DNA of 64,000 nt from Candidatus Desulfosporosinus nitrosoreducens (GCF_030954495.1 NZ_JAVHUW010000027.1:19526-83525), one strand, 5' to 3'. Positions 16,642-27,130 are shown, counted from the stretch's first letter. Made by a program: numbers and translations. The notes: generated by a model not told the origin, from the sequence alone.

Positions 16642-18465
16642 TTACTCCACCGTCACGCTCTTCGCCAAATTCCTCGGCTTATCCACGTCACACCCTCTGG
16701 CAACGGATACATAATAAGCCAGAAGTTGAAGGGGAATGACGGTGAGGAGTGGGGCCAGTTCGTCTCTTGTCTCGGGAACGTAGATCACCTGATCCACAGA
16801 CTTAGCCAGGCTGGTGTTGCCTTTATAAGTCAAGCCAAAGACTTTGGCATCCCGTGCTTTAACTTCTTTGATATTGGAAACAGTCTTATCAAAGACGTCC
16901 CGTTGGGTTGCCAGAGCTAAGACAGGGGTCTGTTCCGTAACGAGGGCCAGGGTCCCGTGTTTAAGCTCCCCAGCGGCATAGGCTTCGGCATGGATGTAGG
17001 AAATCTCCTTCATCTTCAGCGCTCCTTCCATAGCTACGGCCCAGTCCAAGGAACGGCCTAAGAAGAAAGTATCTTCTACGTCGACAAACGACTTAGCCAA
17101 GTCACGAAGAATGCTTTCCTGATCGAGGATTTCTTGTACCTGAGCAGGTACCTTTTTCAGGTCGCCAATGATTTCCCTGATCTTGGCGGAGGACAATGTC
17201 CTTTTGACTTGGGCCAGATACAATCCGAGTAATACCATGCCTTCCAGTTGAGTGGTATAGGCTTTCGTTGAGGCCACGGCAATTTCCGGACCCGCCCAGG
17301 TAAAGATCACATCATGGGCTTCCCGGGAGACAGTGCTGCCCACCACATTAGTTACGGCAATGACACGTGCTCCACGGTTTTTAGCTTCCCGCAGAGCCGC
17401 TAAGGTATCGGCGGTCTCACCGGATTGACTTACAACCACCACAAGGGTGTGTTCATCTATGAGCGGTGAGCGATAACGAAACTCAGAGGCAATATCTACC
17501 TCAACCGGGAGATGAGCCCAACGTTCAATCAACGTCTTTCCGACTAACCCGGCATGCCAAGCTGTCCCACAGGCGACGATATAGACTTTGTTAATTTGCG
17601 CAAGCTCTTCCGGCGTCAAATCTACTTCCTGAAGAACAACCCTTTCCTCTTCCAAGCGACCGAGCATTGTATCTCTCAAAGCGCGGGGCTGCTCGTGAAT
17701 TTCTTTAAGCATGAAGTGCTCATAACCGCCTTTTTCGGCTGCTACAGCATCCCATTTGACATCCATAATTTCTTTGACACGAGGATTTCCGGCAAAGTCT
17801 GAAATATTAACTCCAGCTTCCGTGAGCACAACCATTTCCCCATCGTCAAGAATATACACCTTACGAGTATGGTTTAAGATGGCCGTAATATCACTTGCTA
17901 CAAAAAATTCTCCGGTTCCAAGACCCACTACCATCGGACTGTCTTTACGGGCGGCCACCAGCTTATCCGGATCTTTGCGGCTGAGTACAACAATGGCAAA
18001 GGAACCGTGAATCACTTCCAATACTTTCCGGACAGCTGCTTCCAGATCTCCTGCGTAAGCATCTTCAACGAGATGCGCTAAAACTTCAGTGTCTGTTTCC
18101 GAAGCAAAATGATGTCCTTTTTCCAGGAGCTGATCTTTTAATTCCAGATAATTTTCTATGATGCCATTGTGCACGACTACAAAGTCTTGTCCGCAATCCC
18201 CGTGGGGATGCGCATTAACTTGGGAAGGCCGGCCATGAGTGGCCCAACGTGTATGCCCGATGCCAATGCAAGATTGGGAAAAGTTCTCCCCGATCTCTTC
18301 CTCCAAAGCAACCAGCTTGCCTACGCTTTTAGACACGGATATCCCTTCAGTATCCAATACAGCTACCCCAGCCGAGTCATATCCCCGATATTCTAATTTC
18401 TTTAAACCTTCCACCAAAATCGGAATAGCCACTTGTTTCCCTATATATCCAACAATACCACACAT
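16642..18465 (-). CDS. glmS: Glutamine-fructose-6-phosphate aminotransferase (isomerizing)
   Basis: 607 residues, the normal length. It makes glucosamine-6-phosphate from fructose-6-phosphate and glutamine, the first step towards UDP-GlcNAc for peptidoglycan and surface glycans. Cys2 (MCGIVGYIG) is the N-terminal nucleophile of the glutaminase domain, with HTRWATHG, ENYLELK and SETDTEV following. Two SIS sugar-isomerase domains follow (CGTAWHAG, SQSGETADT, then GRSLDWAVAMEGALK). The C-terminus ends DKPRNLAKSVTVE, as is usual. GAGGAG precedes the ATG. Expression should be controlled by the glucosamine-6-phosphate-activated ribozyme at 18845-18986, and glmM lies upstream. Confidence 0.97.
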   Translation of the reverse strand: MCGIVGYIGKQVAIPILVEGLKKLEYRGYDSAGVAVLDTEGISVSKSVGKLVALEEEIGENFSQSCIGIGHTRWATHGRPSQVNAHPHGDCGQDFVVVHNGIIENYLELKDQLLEKGHHFASETDTEVLAHLVEDAYAGDLEAAVRKVLEVIHGSFAIVVLSRKDPDKLVAARKDSPMVVGLGTGEFFVASDITAILNHTRKVYILDDGEMVVLTEAGVNISDFAGNPRVKEIMDVKWDAVAAEKGGYEHFMLKEIHEQPRALRDTMLGRLEEERVVLQEVDLTPEELAQINKVYIVACGTAWHAGLVGKTLIERWAHLPVEVDIASEFRYRSPLIDEHTLVVVVSQSGETADTLAALREAKNRGARVIAVTNVVGSTVSREAHDVIFTWAGPEIAVASTKAYTTQLEGMVLLGLYLAQVKRTLSSAKIREIIGDLKKVPAQVQEILDQESILRDLAKSFVDVEDTFFLGRSLDWAVAMEGALKMKEISYIHAEAYAAGELKHGTLALVTEQTPVLALATQRDVFDKTVSNIKEVKARDAKVFGLTYKGNTSLAKSVDQVIYVPETRDELAPLLTVIPLQLLAYYVSVARGCDVDKPRNLAKSVTVE

Positions 18466-18624
18466 AGTTTCTTAACTCCTCTCAATCTTCAACATTGTCT
18501 AATTATCTTCTATCCATTCTCAAGCTCGATTTGAAGTAATCTCTTTAACTGTTCAAGCCCTAAAGGTTTCCCTTTCTAAGCAACATCTGATTTCAAATCT
18601 CTAAACACTGAATTCAAGGCATCA

Positions 18625-18651
18625 CAAAAAGTCGTCCCGACCGGACGACTT
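18625..18651 (-). terminator. Intrinsic terminator between the glmS ribozyme and glmS
   Basis: Minus strand: AAGTCGTCC, loop GGTC, GGGACGACTT, then TTTTTG. It sits about 160 bases before the glmS start codon and about 200 bases after the ribozyme. Transcripts from the ribozyme promoter would have to read through it, or it serves as an attenuator. Confidence 0.7.
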
Positions 18652-18844
18652 CGTTGCTTCAGCTTCTGGGTATTGCACTTAAAAGGGGGAAGGAAAACTT
18701 GGCCGCTGCTCAAGGCATTGTCTTTGCATTTATCAGCCTTAGTGTGCACAACCACCCACTGACCTAATTATACTGCTGAGGGCATCCAACAAGGTTATGC
18801 TCTCCAAAAGTATAAAAAGGCAGACTATCCCCTTATCTTGTTCA

Positions 18845-18986
18845 CTTACCCTTTGTCCCGGAAATTACTCCCCGGCTTTATGTAAGCGTAACGGTAACAA
18901 GCCCACCGAGAGGGACCCGCCGAATCCTTCGATAACCCTCTTCCTCGTCAACCTCAGGCGGAAACCCGTCTAAGGTCCTGGCGCTT
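18845..18986 (-). ncRNA. glmS ribozyme (glucosamine-6-phosphate riboswitch)
   Basis: The minus strand contains the conserved core in order: AGCGCCAG at the cleavage site (18980-18985), TTGACGAGGA, GGGTTATCGA, TTCGGCGGG and CCCTCTCGGTGGG, followed by a P3/P4-like part ending GGGACAAAGG. This RNA cleaves itself 5' of the GCGCC when glucosamine-6-phosphate binds, which destabilises the glmS mRNA. It is about 370 bases upstream of the glmS ATG, further than is usual, with a terminator-like hairpin in between. Confidence 0.93.
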
Positions 18987-19297
18987 CAACTATTCTGAAA
19001 CAACGCAATATTAGGTTTGAACCCGCAGCAATTTCTAACTTCCCTTATTTTTCTTTTCTCAAGCACCACCTCTTTCAGATCGTAACCCGGCTCAACTTCT
19101 TTGGAGCGAGTTTCGGCCTTAAATTGCGCAAACAGGTTCATGCACTGAAACTTGATACGTATCTTTTATCACAAAGCTCCGTAAACTATCCTCTATCCTA
19201 AAGCATTTGGATACTATTAAACTATGCATTTAGGTGAGCACCTGTTCCAGCACATGAACCATTATACGCTAAAACTGAAAATTATCCAATGGTATCT
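18987..19297. other. Intergenic region upstream of the glmS ribozyme
   Basis: About 310 bases between the glmM stop and the ribozyme. No open frame is supported. The promoter of the glmS leader should lie here, but I see no convincing -35/-10 pair. Confidence 0.4.
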
Positions 19298-20635
19298 TTA
19301 TGCATCCTGCTGATTAATTATGTCGATGATGCTTTGGGCTAATTGCGTTAACTTATCCTGGTCAGGTCCTTCCACCATCACCCGAATCAAAGGCTCTGTT
19401 CCTGAGGGGCGAACCAAGACACGGCCTCGTTCACCCAAGGCATCTTCAGCTTCCTTAACCTTCGCCAGCACTCTTTCATCAGCCATAAGCCGTTCTTTAT
19501 TTTTAACCCGGGCATTAAGGAGCACTTGAGGCAAACGCTGCATTTGAGAAGCAAGCTGAGAAAGCGGGGCTTGCCGCTCCTTGACCACAGTCAGCAAATG
19601 AAGGGCAGTTAGAAGTCCATCCCCCGTAGTGTTGTGATCCAAGAAAATAATATGCCCGGACTGTTCTCCGCCTAGTTTTGCTCCTGTTTTCAGCAGCTCT
19701 TCCATGACATAGCGGTCCCCCACTTGAGTCTCATAAACAGTAATTCCTGCTTCTTTGAGAGCAATGTGCAGCCCTAAATTGCTCATAACCGTTACAACTA
19801 CGGCGTTTTCCGCTAGGTTCCCTTTCTCTTTCTGGGCCAAAGCGCAAATCACCATAATGAAGTCGCCATCCAGGATATTTCCAAGTTCATCTACGACGAT
19901 CAGGCGGTCGGCATCACCGTCATTAGCCAGTCCTAAATCTGCGTCATGCTCCAAAACCGCACGCTGCAACTGTTCCGGATGGGTCGAGCCACAACCCGCA
20001 TTAATATTTATCCCATCCGGTGTGTTAAAAATCGGGATAACCTCTACTCCAAATTCCCGCAGCACAGCAGGTCCGACATAGGATGCCGCACCATTAGCGC
20101 AATCTAAAACCACTTTAAGCCCGTCAAGACGTCCTATAGATTCTTTAAGAAAGTCTATATACCGTCGTCCGGCATCACCGACCTCAATCACCCGTCCGAT
20201 TTCCCCGCCGATGGGAACTTCCCAAGGTTTTTCTTCACTTAAGACGATACTTTCAATTTCATCCTCGATAGCATCCGGCAGTTTAAATCCCGTAGCATCA
20301 AAAAACTTTATCCCATTGTCCTGAACCGGGTTATGAGATGCTGAGATAACAACACCCGCACTGACATCCAGGGTTCTCGTTAAATAAGCAATTCCTGGTG
20401 TCGGCAAAACACCGACGCGCAAAACATCCGCTCCCACAGAACAAATTCCGGAGATTAAGGCCGCCTCCAGCATATCCCCTGAAATCCGGGTATCCTTGCC
20501 TATTACAATTCGAGGGTGTGGATGCTCCTTGCTTAAAACATACGCACCTGCTTGCCCAAGACGAAAAGCAAGGTTCGGTGTCAACTGACTATTGGCCACG
20601 CCGCGTACCCCATCGGTTCCAAAGAGTCGCCCCAA
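19298..20635 (-). CDS. glmM: Phosphoglucosamine mutase
   Basis: 445 residues, full length. It converts glucosamine-6-phosphate to glucosamine-1-phosphate. The N-terminus [11 protein letters not shown], the phosphorylated serine in SASHNP (Ser100), the metal-binding loop DGDADRL, the sugar-binding GGEQSGH and the phosphate-binding [15 protein letters not shown] are all present. Translation starts at TTG (20635) after GGGAGAG. It sits downstream of cdaA-cdaR, as in many Firmicutes where GlmM binds and inhibits CdaA, but a separate sigma-A-type promoter (20712-20738) precedes it. Confidence 0.97.
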   Translation of the reverse strand: MGRLFGTDGVRGVANSQLTPNLAFRLGQAGAYVLSKEHPHPRIVIGKDTRISGDMLEAALISGICSVGADVLRVGVLPTPGIAYLTRTLDVSAGVVISASHNPVQDNGIKFFDATGFKLPDAIEDEIESIVLSEEKPWEVPIGGEIGRVIEVGDAGRRYIDFLKESIGRLDGLKVVLDCANGAASYVGPAVLREFGVEVIPIFNTPDGININAGCGSTHPEQLQRAVLEHDADLGLANDGDADRLIVVDELGNILDGDFIMVICALAQKEKGNLAENAVVVTVMSNLGLHIALKEAGITVYETQVGDRYVMEELLKTGAKLGGEQSGHIIFLDHNTTGDGLLTALHLLTVVKERQAPLSQLASQMQRLPQVLLNARVKNKERLMADERVLAKVKEAEDALGERGRVLVRPSGTEPLIRVMVEGPDQDKLTQLAQSIIDIINQQDA

Positions 20636-20711
20636 GTCTTTTCTCTCCCTTTTTCTCTAAATTTAATTTAAGTCGTTTTTTAAATTTAACCTGGCACCAT
20701 GTGCCCCTATA

Positions 20712-20738
20712 ATTATAAACTTACAGACAAAATGTCAA
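20712..20738 (-). promoter_or_regulatory. Predicted sigma-A promoter of glmM
   Basis: Minus strand: TTGACA (20733-20738) and TATAAT (20712-20717). The spacer is 15 bases; an overlapping TAATTA gives 17. It lies about 80 bases before the TTG start. Confidence 0.6.
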
Positions 20739-20814
20739 TACTTCTCAACTACTGATTTTTAATTCTTCACCCATGATTTTACGTCTGAAGAAGTCTTTTT
20801 GACACTCTCTTATT

Positions 20815-22419
20815 CTACTCTACCTTGGCGTATTGCGCCATAAGCTGCTCGGCCATTCTTAAGCCGTCTACAGCCGCACTGGTAATCCCTCCGGCATACC
20901 CAGCGCCTTCACCTGCCGGGAACAGCCCTGCCAGGCTTAAAGACTCCCCCCGTTCATTGCGCGGGATGCGAAGAGGAGAACTTGTCCTCGTTTCGACCCC
21001 TGTCAAAGTCGCTTTACTCCCGGCAAACCCTTTAATCCTGCCGTTAAAAACCTGCAAAGCTCTTACCAGTACTTCTCCTACCTGTCGCGGGAGAACGTCA
21101 TGGAGATTGCAGGACACAACACCCGGGGTATAACTCGCGGGCAAATCTAAATGGCCGGATACCTTGCCCTCCAGAAAATCGGGAACACGCTGTACCGGGG
21201 CGCGATAAGCCCCTCCCCCGGCCGCAAATGCTTTCCGTTCCCATGTTCTTTGAAACTCCAGGCCTGCTAAAGGATGAGCCGTTGGAAAATCCTCCGCGCC
21301 CACCGTCACAACGATAGCACTGTTGGCAAAAGCCGTGTCCCGGGCAAATTCGCTCATTCCGTTAGTGACAACTCCTCCTTCTTCCGAGGCTGCAGCCACA
21401 ACCTTTCCTCCCGGGCACATACAAAAAGCATAAGCCCCCCGACCCGTCTGTATGTCTTTGTACGTCAATTGATAATCTGCCGGCCCGAGCAAAGGATGTT
21501 CCTCAACACCGTATTGAGACAAATTGATAAGTGACTGCGGGTGCTCCACACGCAGCCCGACGGCAAAGCCCTTTCTTTCTAAACTAATGTTCTGAGCAAA
21601 TAAAAACTCATAAACATCCCGGGCGCTGTGCCCGACAGCCAAAACTACAGCTTCCGCGGGAATTTCTTCCTGACCATTAACCGTGACACATTGTATCTGA
21701 CCGCTTGAGGACGCTTTTAACCCTGTGACTTTAGCGCGAAAACGAATTTCTCCACCCAAGGATTGGATTTCCTGGCGAATTCCCCTGACCACTTCTTTGA
21801 GGATGTCCGTGCCAATGTGAGGTTTGGCCAAAAACAAAATCTCAGGTGATGCTCCGTGCTTCACAAAGGTTTCTAAAACTTCGCTAATCCGCCGGTCTTG
21901 AATGCGGGTCGTTAGTTTACCGTCTGAAAACGTTCCTGCCCCGCCTTCTCCGAACTGAACGTTGCTCTCGCTATCCAACAGCCCCGTCTGCCAAAACCCT
22001 TGAACTTTGCGCGTGCGTTCCTCCACTGAGTCACCCCGCTCCAGGACCAACGGCGCATATCCTCTCCGGGCTAAAGCAAGGGCAGCAAAATACCCCGCAG
22101 GACCGGAACCTACCACGATGGGACGATGTTTTAAAGTCCTGCCGGGTTGCGGCCAAACTATGGGAACCTCTTGCACAGCTTCTTTGAGTCCGGGAATTCT
22201 TGACAAGAGGCGATATCCTTCTTTATGAGAGATTTCCAGGGAAAATCTCAGGGTATAAACAAAAATAAGATGAGGTTTTTTGCGAGCATCCAGCGATCGG
22301 CGCAAGAAACGAAGACCCTGAATCATTGCTTCAGGGACCTTCAACTTGCGGGCCATCATAGCTCTCAAAAAGCCATCATCTTCCACCGGAATTCTAAGAT
22401 CTGTCCATATTAAGTCCAC
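20815..22419 (-). CDS. FAD-dependent dehydrogenase, COG2509 family
   Basis: 534 residues. The dinucleotide-binding motif VVGSGPAGYFAALALARRGY lies near residues 97-116, after an N-terminal domain that begins WTDLRIPVEDD. QFGEGGAGTFSDGKLTTR and the C-terminal FPAGEGAGYAGGITSAAVDG are hallmarks of this uncharacterised flavoprotein family. The reaction is unknown. It lies 15 bases after cdaR on the same strand, so it is probably co-transcribed with the cyclic-di-AMP genes, although a link to that pathway is only inferred. Length fits the family. Confidence 0.85.
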   Translation of the reverse strand: MDLIWTDLRIPVEDDGFLRAMMARKLKVPEAMIQGLRFLRRSLDARKKPHLIFVYTLRFSLEISHKEGYRLLSRIPGLKEAVQEVPIVWPQPGRTLKHRPIVVGSGPAGYFAALALARRGYAPLVLERGDSVEERTRKVQGFWQTGLLDSESNVQFGEGGAGTFSDGKLTTRIQDRRISEVLETFVKHGASPEILFLAKPHIGTDILKEVVRGIRQEIQSLGGEIRFRAKVTGLKASSSGQIQCVTVNGQEEIPAEAVVLAVGHSARDVYEFLFAQNISLERKGFAVGLRVEHPQSLINLSQYGVEEHPLLGPADYQLTYKDIQTGRGAYAFCMCPGGKVVAAASEEGGVVTNGMSEFARDTAFANSAIVVTVGAEDFPTAHPLAGLEFQRTWERKAFAAGGGAYRAPVQRVPDFLEGKVSGHLDLPASYTPGVVSCNLHDVLPRQVGEVLVRALQVFNGRIKGFAGSKATLTGVETRTSSPLRIPRNERGESLSLAGLFPAGEGAGYAGGITSAAVDGLRMAEQLMAQYAKVE

Positions 22420-22434
22420 TCTGACTGTTCTCCT

Positions 22435-23664
22435 TTAGCCATGAGTTTTAAGGCTATAGCTTACTTGCGGTGTTGTAGGCATGGTTACTCCCGGCGGGAG
22501 CTGCCAGAAAACCGATATGTTCGTATAGCTTCCCGCGGCTTGACCGGAAGCATCTACCCAAAGTTGGATTTGATCAGCAGTCACGTTTTTCAAAGTATCC
22601 GGAAGACCCTCAACCACAACATTAATTGGTGCTATGGGTTGGTCAATATCAAGGCCCGCACCCACATTCCGGATCTCAACCGGTACACTGGTAATGGTTT
22701 TTTGAATTGGCCCCGGCCCGATTTGAACAATAACACTTATGGTTGTCCCATCAAGGAACGAGACCCCCGCCGGCAGGGTAATTTTATCCAAAGGAATCTG
22801 AAAGGTCTTGTCCTCCGTAAGAGCGCTGAGATCAATGGGGCCAAGGCTCAAAGAATCAAATCCCTTTAAAGCCTGCGGTGTGCCGGTAACCTGCACGCTG
22901 GCCGGCGAAGGCAGTAAAGAGCTGAGTACCTTGCCTTGAGGCACCGTCCCGGTTGTCGTCACTTTTAGAGGAATCATTTTGGATGCCAATCCTTGGGACA
23001 TGACCGGGACAATGACATCCACGCTGCTTGGGTAAGCAGTCAAAATATCCACACTCGGGTTGGGGCCTAAAATAGGCTTACCTTCTTTGTCCCGAAAACT
23101 AATCGGACGGGACGTTTGAACTGTATCGTCAGCTCCCGCAACGCTGACCTCTGCGACTACCTTATCCAACCCCCCGACAATCGTACTTGGACCTCGAACA
23201 TTGACGGCCGAAGGTTTGACAATAGGAGTACCCGCCTGGAAACCGTCCGCAGGATTGCCCATTACGACAGCCTGTACCGCCACCGTCTTCTCCTGGACAC
23301 TGTCTAAAACTAATTTAACACTTGCCGGTTGAACATCCACAACATTCGTTCCTGTTGGAGCATTGACATTAATTTTGTAACTGTGCTCTCCCGCAGTACC
23401 TCCCGTGAGGTCAATCTGAGCATAAATGTCTTTAATATTGGCACTGGGGTTAATCCCTTGGAAACGAACACTGACTAAAGGGAGCTGGCTCATAACGATC
23501 ATATTCTGAGGCAAGTTGCTGACCACCAAAGGCACCGTTAGTGTCTGATCCGGTATTAACTTGTCGGAGGTAGTACCCTGGTTCATAACGAATACCCAAA
23601 AAAGAATTGCAAATAAGAAGGAAAGCAGCTTAACTCCAAGGTTTCGCCGTAAGATCTCTACCAT
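22435..23664 (-). CDS. cdaR: CdaA regulatory protein, YbbR-domain repeats
   Basis: 409 residues. An N-terminal membrane helix (LLSFLFAILFWVFVM, about residues 12-26) anchors a surface-exposed chain of about four YbbR domains, recognisable by recurring V-x-V-x-G-P or V-x-V-x-G-x-P turns (for example VNVRGPSTI, VQVTGTPQAL and VVVEGLPDTL). CdaR binds CdaA and modulates its cyclic-di-AMP synthesis. It starts three bases after cdaA, which indicates translational coupling. Length is within the usual range. Confidence 0.92.
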   Translation of the reverse strand: MVEILRRNLGVKLLSFLFAILFWVFVMNQGTTSDKLIPDQTLTVPLVVSNLPQNMIVMSQLPLVSVRFQGINPSANIKDIYAQIDLTGGTAGEHSYKINVNAPTGTNVVDVQPASVKLVLDSVQEKTVAVQAVVMGNPADGFQAGTPIVKPSAVNVRGPSTIVGGLDKVVAEVSVAGADDTVQTSRPISFRDKEGKPILGPNPSVDILTAYPSSVDVIVPVMSQGLASKMIPLKVTTTGTVPQGKVLSSLLPSPASVQVTGTPQALKGFDSLSLGPIDLSALTEDKTFQIPLDKITLPAGVSFLDGTTISVIVQIGPGPIQKTITSVPVEIRNVGAGLDIDQPIAPINVVVEGLPDTLKNVTADQIQLWVDASGQAAGSYTNISVFWQLPPGVTMPTTPQVSYSLKTHG

Positions 23665-23667
23665 GGA

Positions 23668-24480
23668 CTACCACCTCCAAAACGGAATCGTCAGTGAAGA
23701 AGAGCTGTTGAGTTCTAATTCCTTCAGCAACAATTCGCGCAGCATTTTATCGTCCATAAAACGGGTCAGAGCACCATCAAGCCCGACGGAAATTGCCCCG
23801 GTTTCCTCAGAGACTACAATAGCTAAAGCGTCTGTGATCTCTGTCAACCCCAAAGCCGCCCGGTGTCGCGTACCCAAATCTTTTTGGATATTAGGATTTT
23901 CCGAGAGAGGAAGAAAGCAGCCGGCTGCAGCCACGCGATCCGAACGGATAATAACCGCACCATCATGCAGAGGGGTATTGGGAATAAAAATATTGACAAG
24001 AAATTCAGACGAGACCATCCCGTCAATTTTAATCCCGGTCTCTACAAAATCCTGTATTCCGGTTTTTCGCTCAATCACAATCAGAGCCCCTATCCGGTTC
24101 TTGGAAAGGACCTGAGTACAGCGCACCAATTCCTCGACAATTTGTTCCAAAGAATTAATACCTTGGGTTAAGGGATGACGAGTAATAAATCTTCCTCGTC
24201 CGAGTTGTTCTAAAAGTTTCCTAAGCTCCGGCTGGAATACTACCGGAATAGCTATAACAAACATTTGAAATAATTTAGCGAGTATCCAACTGATGGTACG
24301 CAACTGGAAATATTTCGCCAAGAGGTAAACAATTAAAAGTACCATGACACCCTTGACTAGCTGTACGGCGCGGGTTCGTTTAATGAGCATATAGAATTGG
24401 TAGAAGACCACAGTCACCACGAGAACATCAATTGCATCCAACCATCCAAAATTACGAAACTGAGACAAGACTTCAGTCAT
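23668..24480 (-). CDS. cdaA: Diadenylate cyclase CdaA
   Basis: 270 residues. Three N-terminal membrane helices (about residues 13-32, 38-55 and 61-80) precede the DAC domain with the catalytic motifs LHDGA (171-175) and GTRHRAA (203-209). It condenses two ATP into cyclic-di-AMP at the membrane, the main enzyme of this kind in Firmicutes, and controls potassium and osmolyte balance. AAGGGGGGAAG precedes the ATG. It is the first gene of the cdaA-cdaR-COG2509 unit, with glmM further downstream. Confidence 0.96.
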   Translation of the reverse strand: MTEVLSQFRNFGWLDAIDVLVVTVVFYQFYMLIKRTRAVQLVKGVMVLLIVYLLAKYFQLRTISWILAKLFQMFVIAIPVVFQPELRKLLEQLGRGRFITRHPLTQGINSLEQIVEELVRCTQVLSKNRIGALIVIERKTGIQDFVETGIKIDGMVSSEFLVNIFIPNTPLHDGAVIIRSDRVAAAGCFLPLSENPNIQKDLGTRHRAALGLTEITDALAIVVSEETGAISVGLDGALTRFMDDKMLRELLLKELELNSSSSLTIPFWRW

Positions 24481-24595
24481 GGTCTTCCCCCCTTCTTATA
24501 TACTCCATTTGGCAACAGAGTTACTTTCTAATCTATTTGATTCTCCATCGGTCTGAAAATCCCTTGCCCTTTTAAATATATTTTTTGGCAAAGAG

Positions 24596-25618
24596 TTAAA
24601 TGATTTCCATACCTGCCAGAAGACCAAAACATCCTGTTAACATCATATCCCCATAAGGGGCTGCTTCATACCACTTAAGTGATTTTACCATACTTCTTCG
24701 CGGTCCGGTTACCACTACATATTCCCAACCCGGCTGCATCTCCGGATGCTGTACAGCTCCGTGGCCTCCGTTTTCGAAAATTTCCCCATTCGTTAACTCC
24801 GCTGCCTGAAAGCTTTGGATAAATTTAAGCAGAGTTTCAAGTGTCAGCATACCGGTGTGATGTTCAAAAATTCCGTAGACTCTCTGTCCGCGGATGGCCG
24901 CCGCGAGAGTATGAGAGTTTCCGATGTTTAGGGCTAAAATTCCTTGCTCCAGAAAAGGTTTAACGGAAGGATCGGCCATAATTCCTAAAAGCGCGGCAGT
25001 CCCCGTATCTGAGAGAACAGCAGCGGGTAAAATCTCCCGGACGGCCCGCATTCGCGTATAAACCTCAGGGATACCCCCCTTAAAAACAAGCGTCCGCAAA
25101 TCCCCTCCATGGAATACAAAATCTTTCCAGAGCTTAAAGCGCAACGTTCGATTGCTTTCCGTTGTACTGAATCCGTGATCCTGCACCGCGACAGCCCAAT
25201 TCTGAGGGTACTCCAAACCGAAGGCGGCGATAGCCTGTTTAAGGGCCGGGCTATCGATGTCTCCCAGCCTGATAGAGATTGCTGAAGCGGGAGCTTCCGC
25301 ACAAAGCTCAACCCCCATGTTCTTGACAGTCTCTAAGTTATCGTTAAAAGTCAGGGCAGCCTGAGGAGTCGCGTAAGTTTTAAGGCCTGAGGCTAGATGC
25401 TCCTTTAGAGCAAGAACACAAGCCCCTCCACCCATCAGATGCCCTTGGAGGAAAATCTCCCGGCCTTGTGCGGTGGCCTTGCGAATCTCCGCGGCAACGA
25501 TCTGAGTTCGGCTGGGTACAATAAACTTAGGACAGTTTTCCAAGGGTTTTCCCGGCTGATAGAGGAGAATATCCTGAGTGCCGGACCCTACATCGATAGC
25601 AATTATATTTTTAACCAT
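24596..25618 (-). CDS. DUF1786 family protein (actin-like ATPase fold)
   Basis: 340 residues. The opening IIAIDVGSGTQDILLY is a phosphate-1-type loop of the sugar kinase/actin superfamily, and GILALNIGNSHTLAAAI is a second phosphate-binding turn. HLMGGGACVLAL and the end GCFGLLAGMEI fit DUF1786, which has sometimes been described as 'putative pyruvate formate-lyase activating enzyme' without evidence. The function is unknown. TTGGAGGATTC precedes the ATG. It follows the DUF362-ferredoxin gene by 43 bases and is likely in the same transcript. Confidence 0.8.
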   Translation of the reverse strand: MVKNIIAIDVGSGTQDILLYQPGKPLENCPKFIVPSRTQIVAAEIRKATAQGREIFLQGHLMGGGACVLALKEHLASGLKTYATPQAALTFNDNLETVKNMGVELCAEAPASAISIRLGDIDSPALKQAIAAFGLEYPQNWAVAVQDHGFSTTESNRTLRFKLWKDFVFHGGDLRTLVFKGGIPEVYTRMRAVREILPAAVLSDTGTAALLGIMADPSVKPFLEQGILALNIGNSHTLAAAIRGQRVYGIFEHHTGMLTLETLLKFIQSFQAAELTNGEIFENGGHGAVQHPEMQPGWEYVVVTGPRRSMVKSLKWYEAAPYGDMMLTGCFGLLAGMEII

Positions 25619-25661
25619 GTTGAATCCTCCAACCTAGAATACAAAGGGGAATAGGATTGGC

Positions 25662-26822
25662 TCATTTAAGAAATTTCTTTCCCACCCAAGGTTTGAAAAT
25701 TTTCACGGCTTGCTGCGGACAAAGCTCTTGGCAGCAAAAGCAGCGAATACAAGCTTCTAAATCAACGGCTGGGTGCTTCTGTTCATCCATCGTCAAAGCC
25801 TTTGGGGGGCAATTATTGATACAATCTTTACAGCCAACACACGCCGCGGGATTAAAAACAGGGCGCGGGCGCACACGATTAAGTACAAATTTCTTGGCTG
25901 CTTGTGGTAAGGGAACCATATCTAAAAAATTGGTAGAGACTGCTTTGGGGATTACAAAATCCTGAATACGCCAGAGAGAGCGGGCATCCCCTTTAAGTTG
26001 GATTTCCTCCATTCTGCTGACCAGCTCCCGATGGCGAGCCGCCATCACGGTTGGAACTCTTTCGGGTTTGAGGCCGATCAAATCAGCCGCTACGACATCC
26101 AGAGCGAAGGGGTCCGTACTTAATATCAGAGCACCGATGCTGCGTGGGCTGCCTGCAGAAGGTCCGTCCCCTTCCATCCCCACAATTCCGTCCATAATAT
26201 TTAAGCTTGGCTTAGCCCAAGCTGCAATATCCACCAAAAGATCGGCAAAATCCGGAATTTTAAACATTTTAAGATGATACTCCGCCTTGAGGAGACCGGG
26301 GATAATTCCGAAAAGAATCTTCACTGCCCCGGTAAAGGTCATCATGCCATGAGTTTTGAGTTTGGAAAGCGGAATAATTACATCCGCATTGAGGGCGCAA
26401 TTCGTTACGGTAAGGCTTTTCACCAGCTTTCCTTCCGGGTATTGGAGTGTAGTTTGACCGACATCTTCATTGAGAAGTGCTCCCGTCCGTTCAGCCACGT
26501 CGCGAAGACCCGAGCGCGTATAAATTGCCTGCAGAGCATTGACAGTATAAGGTCCGCCCGGACTGTCCCCGATAATGGGAATCCCGCCTGCTTCCTGAAC
26601 CAGGCGAACTACGGCTTCAACGACACTGGGGTGAGTCGTTACAGCTTCTTCCGGCCGTTTTTTCATCAGCAAATTAACCTTAAGCAACACTTTTTGGCCG
26701 GGCTTGACAAATTCGGTCATACCTCCCCATTCTGCCAAACCGTCCCGTAAGCTCTGTTCCACATCGGCAGTATAATCCGGACAATATTTCAAGACTACTT
26801 TTGACTCCACATAAGGTCCCAC
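25662..26822 (-). CDS. DUF362 protein with C-terminal 2[4Fe-4S] ferredoxin domain
   Basis: 386 residues. The DUF362 part (about 1-310) has [21 protein letters not shown] and [17 protein letters not shown]. The C-terminal part has two 4Cys clusters, [12 protein letters not shown] and [12 protein letters not shown], for two [4Fe-4S] centres. Such proteins are abundant in anaerobes and are taken to be electron-transfer or redox enzymes of unknown substrate. Translation apparently begins at a GTG (26822) with GGAGAG very close by; the GTG at codon 4 is an alternative. The DUF1786 gene follows. Confidence 0.85.
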   Translation of the reverse strand: MGPYVESKVVLKYCPDYTADVEQSLRDGLAEWGGMTEFVKPGQKVLLKVNLLMKKRPEEAVTTHPSVVEAVVRLVQEAGGIPIIGDSPGGPYTVNALQAIYTRSGLRDVAERTGALLNEDVGQTTLQYPEGKLVKSLTVTNCALNADVIIPLSKLKTHGMMTFTGAVKILFGIIPGLLKAEYHLKMFKIPDFADLLVDIAAWAKPSLNIMDGIVGMEGDGPSAGSPRSIGALILSTDPFALDVVAADLIGLKPERVPTVMAARHRELVSRMEEIQLKGDARSLWRIQDFVIPKAVSTNFLDMVPLPQAAKKFVLNRVRPRPVFNPAACVGCKDCINNCPPKALTMDEQKHPAVDLEACIRCFCCQELCPQQAVKIFKPWVGKKFLK

Positions 26823-27130
26823 CCTCTCCAGACTTTAAGAGATCTTCTCCTCCCATTTTCCTTCAACGTTTGCGATGGGCAAAGATGAGATGCCTAAGTC
26901 CCGAATTCAAATTCCTTTCAGTCTAATAACTAAATCAGTGTCTTATAATTCTCGCTAAATCTTGAATTTTATTATACCTCTTTTTATTCTGAGAGGGAAA
27001 TTCTCCTTGCTTTAACGGTTCCTATCGTCCATAACTTACCATTTAGCTAAACCAACTTACCGTGTTATACTAAAGTTGTCATCGACAAGATTTCTTGTTT
27101 TTCGCTTAATAACTCGCGAGGAGGATAATT
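26823..27130. other. Divergent intergenic region
   Basis: 308 bases between the DUF362 gene (minus) and the CAP-domain gene (plus). It is AT-rich with a possible -10 element (TTATACTA) near 27064. No convincing -35 box, RNA structure or small gene is seen. Confidence 0.4.

Noticed and set aside
18652..18835. Second riboswitch or leader peptide between the glmS ribozyme and its terminator
   Set aside because: A 16-codon frame there lacks a ribosome site, and no known riboswitch consensus could be found.
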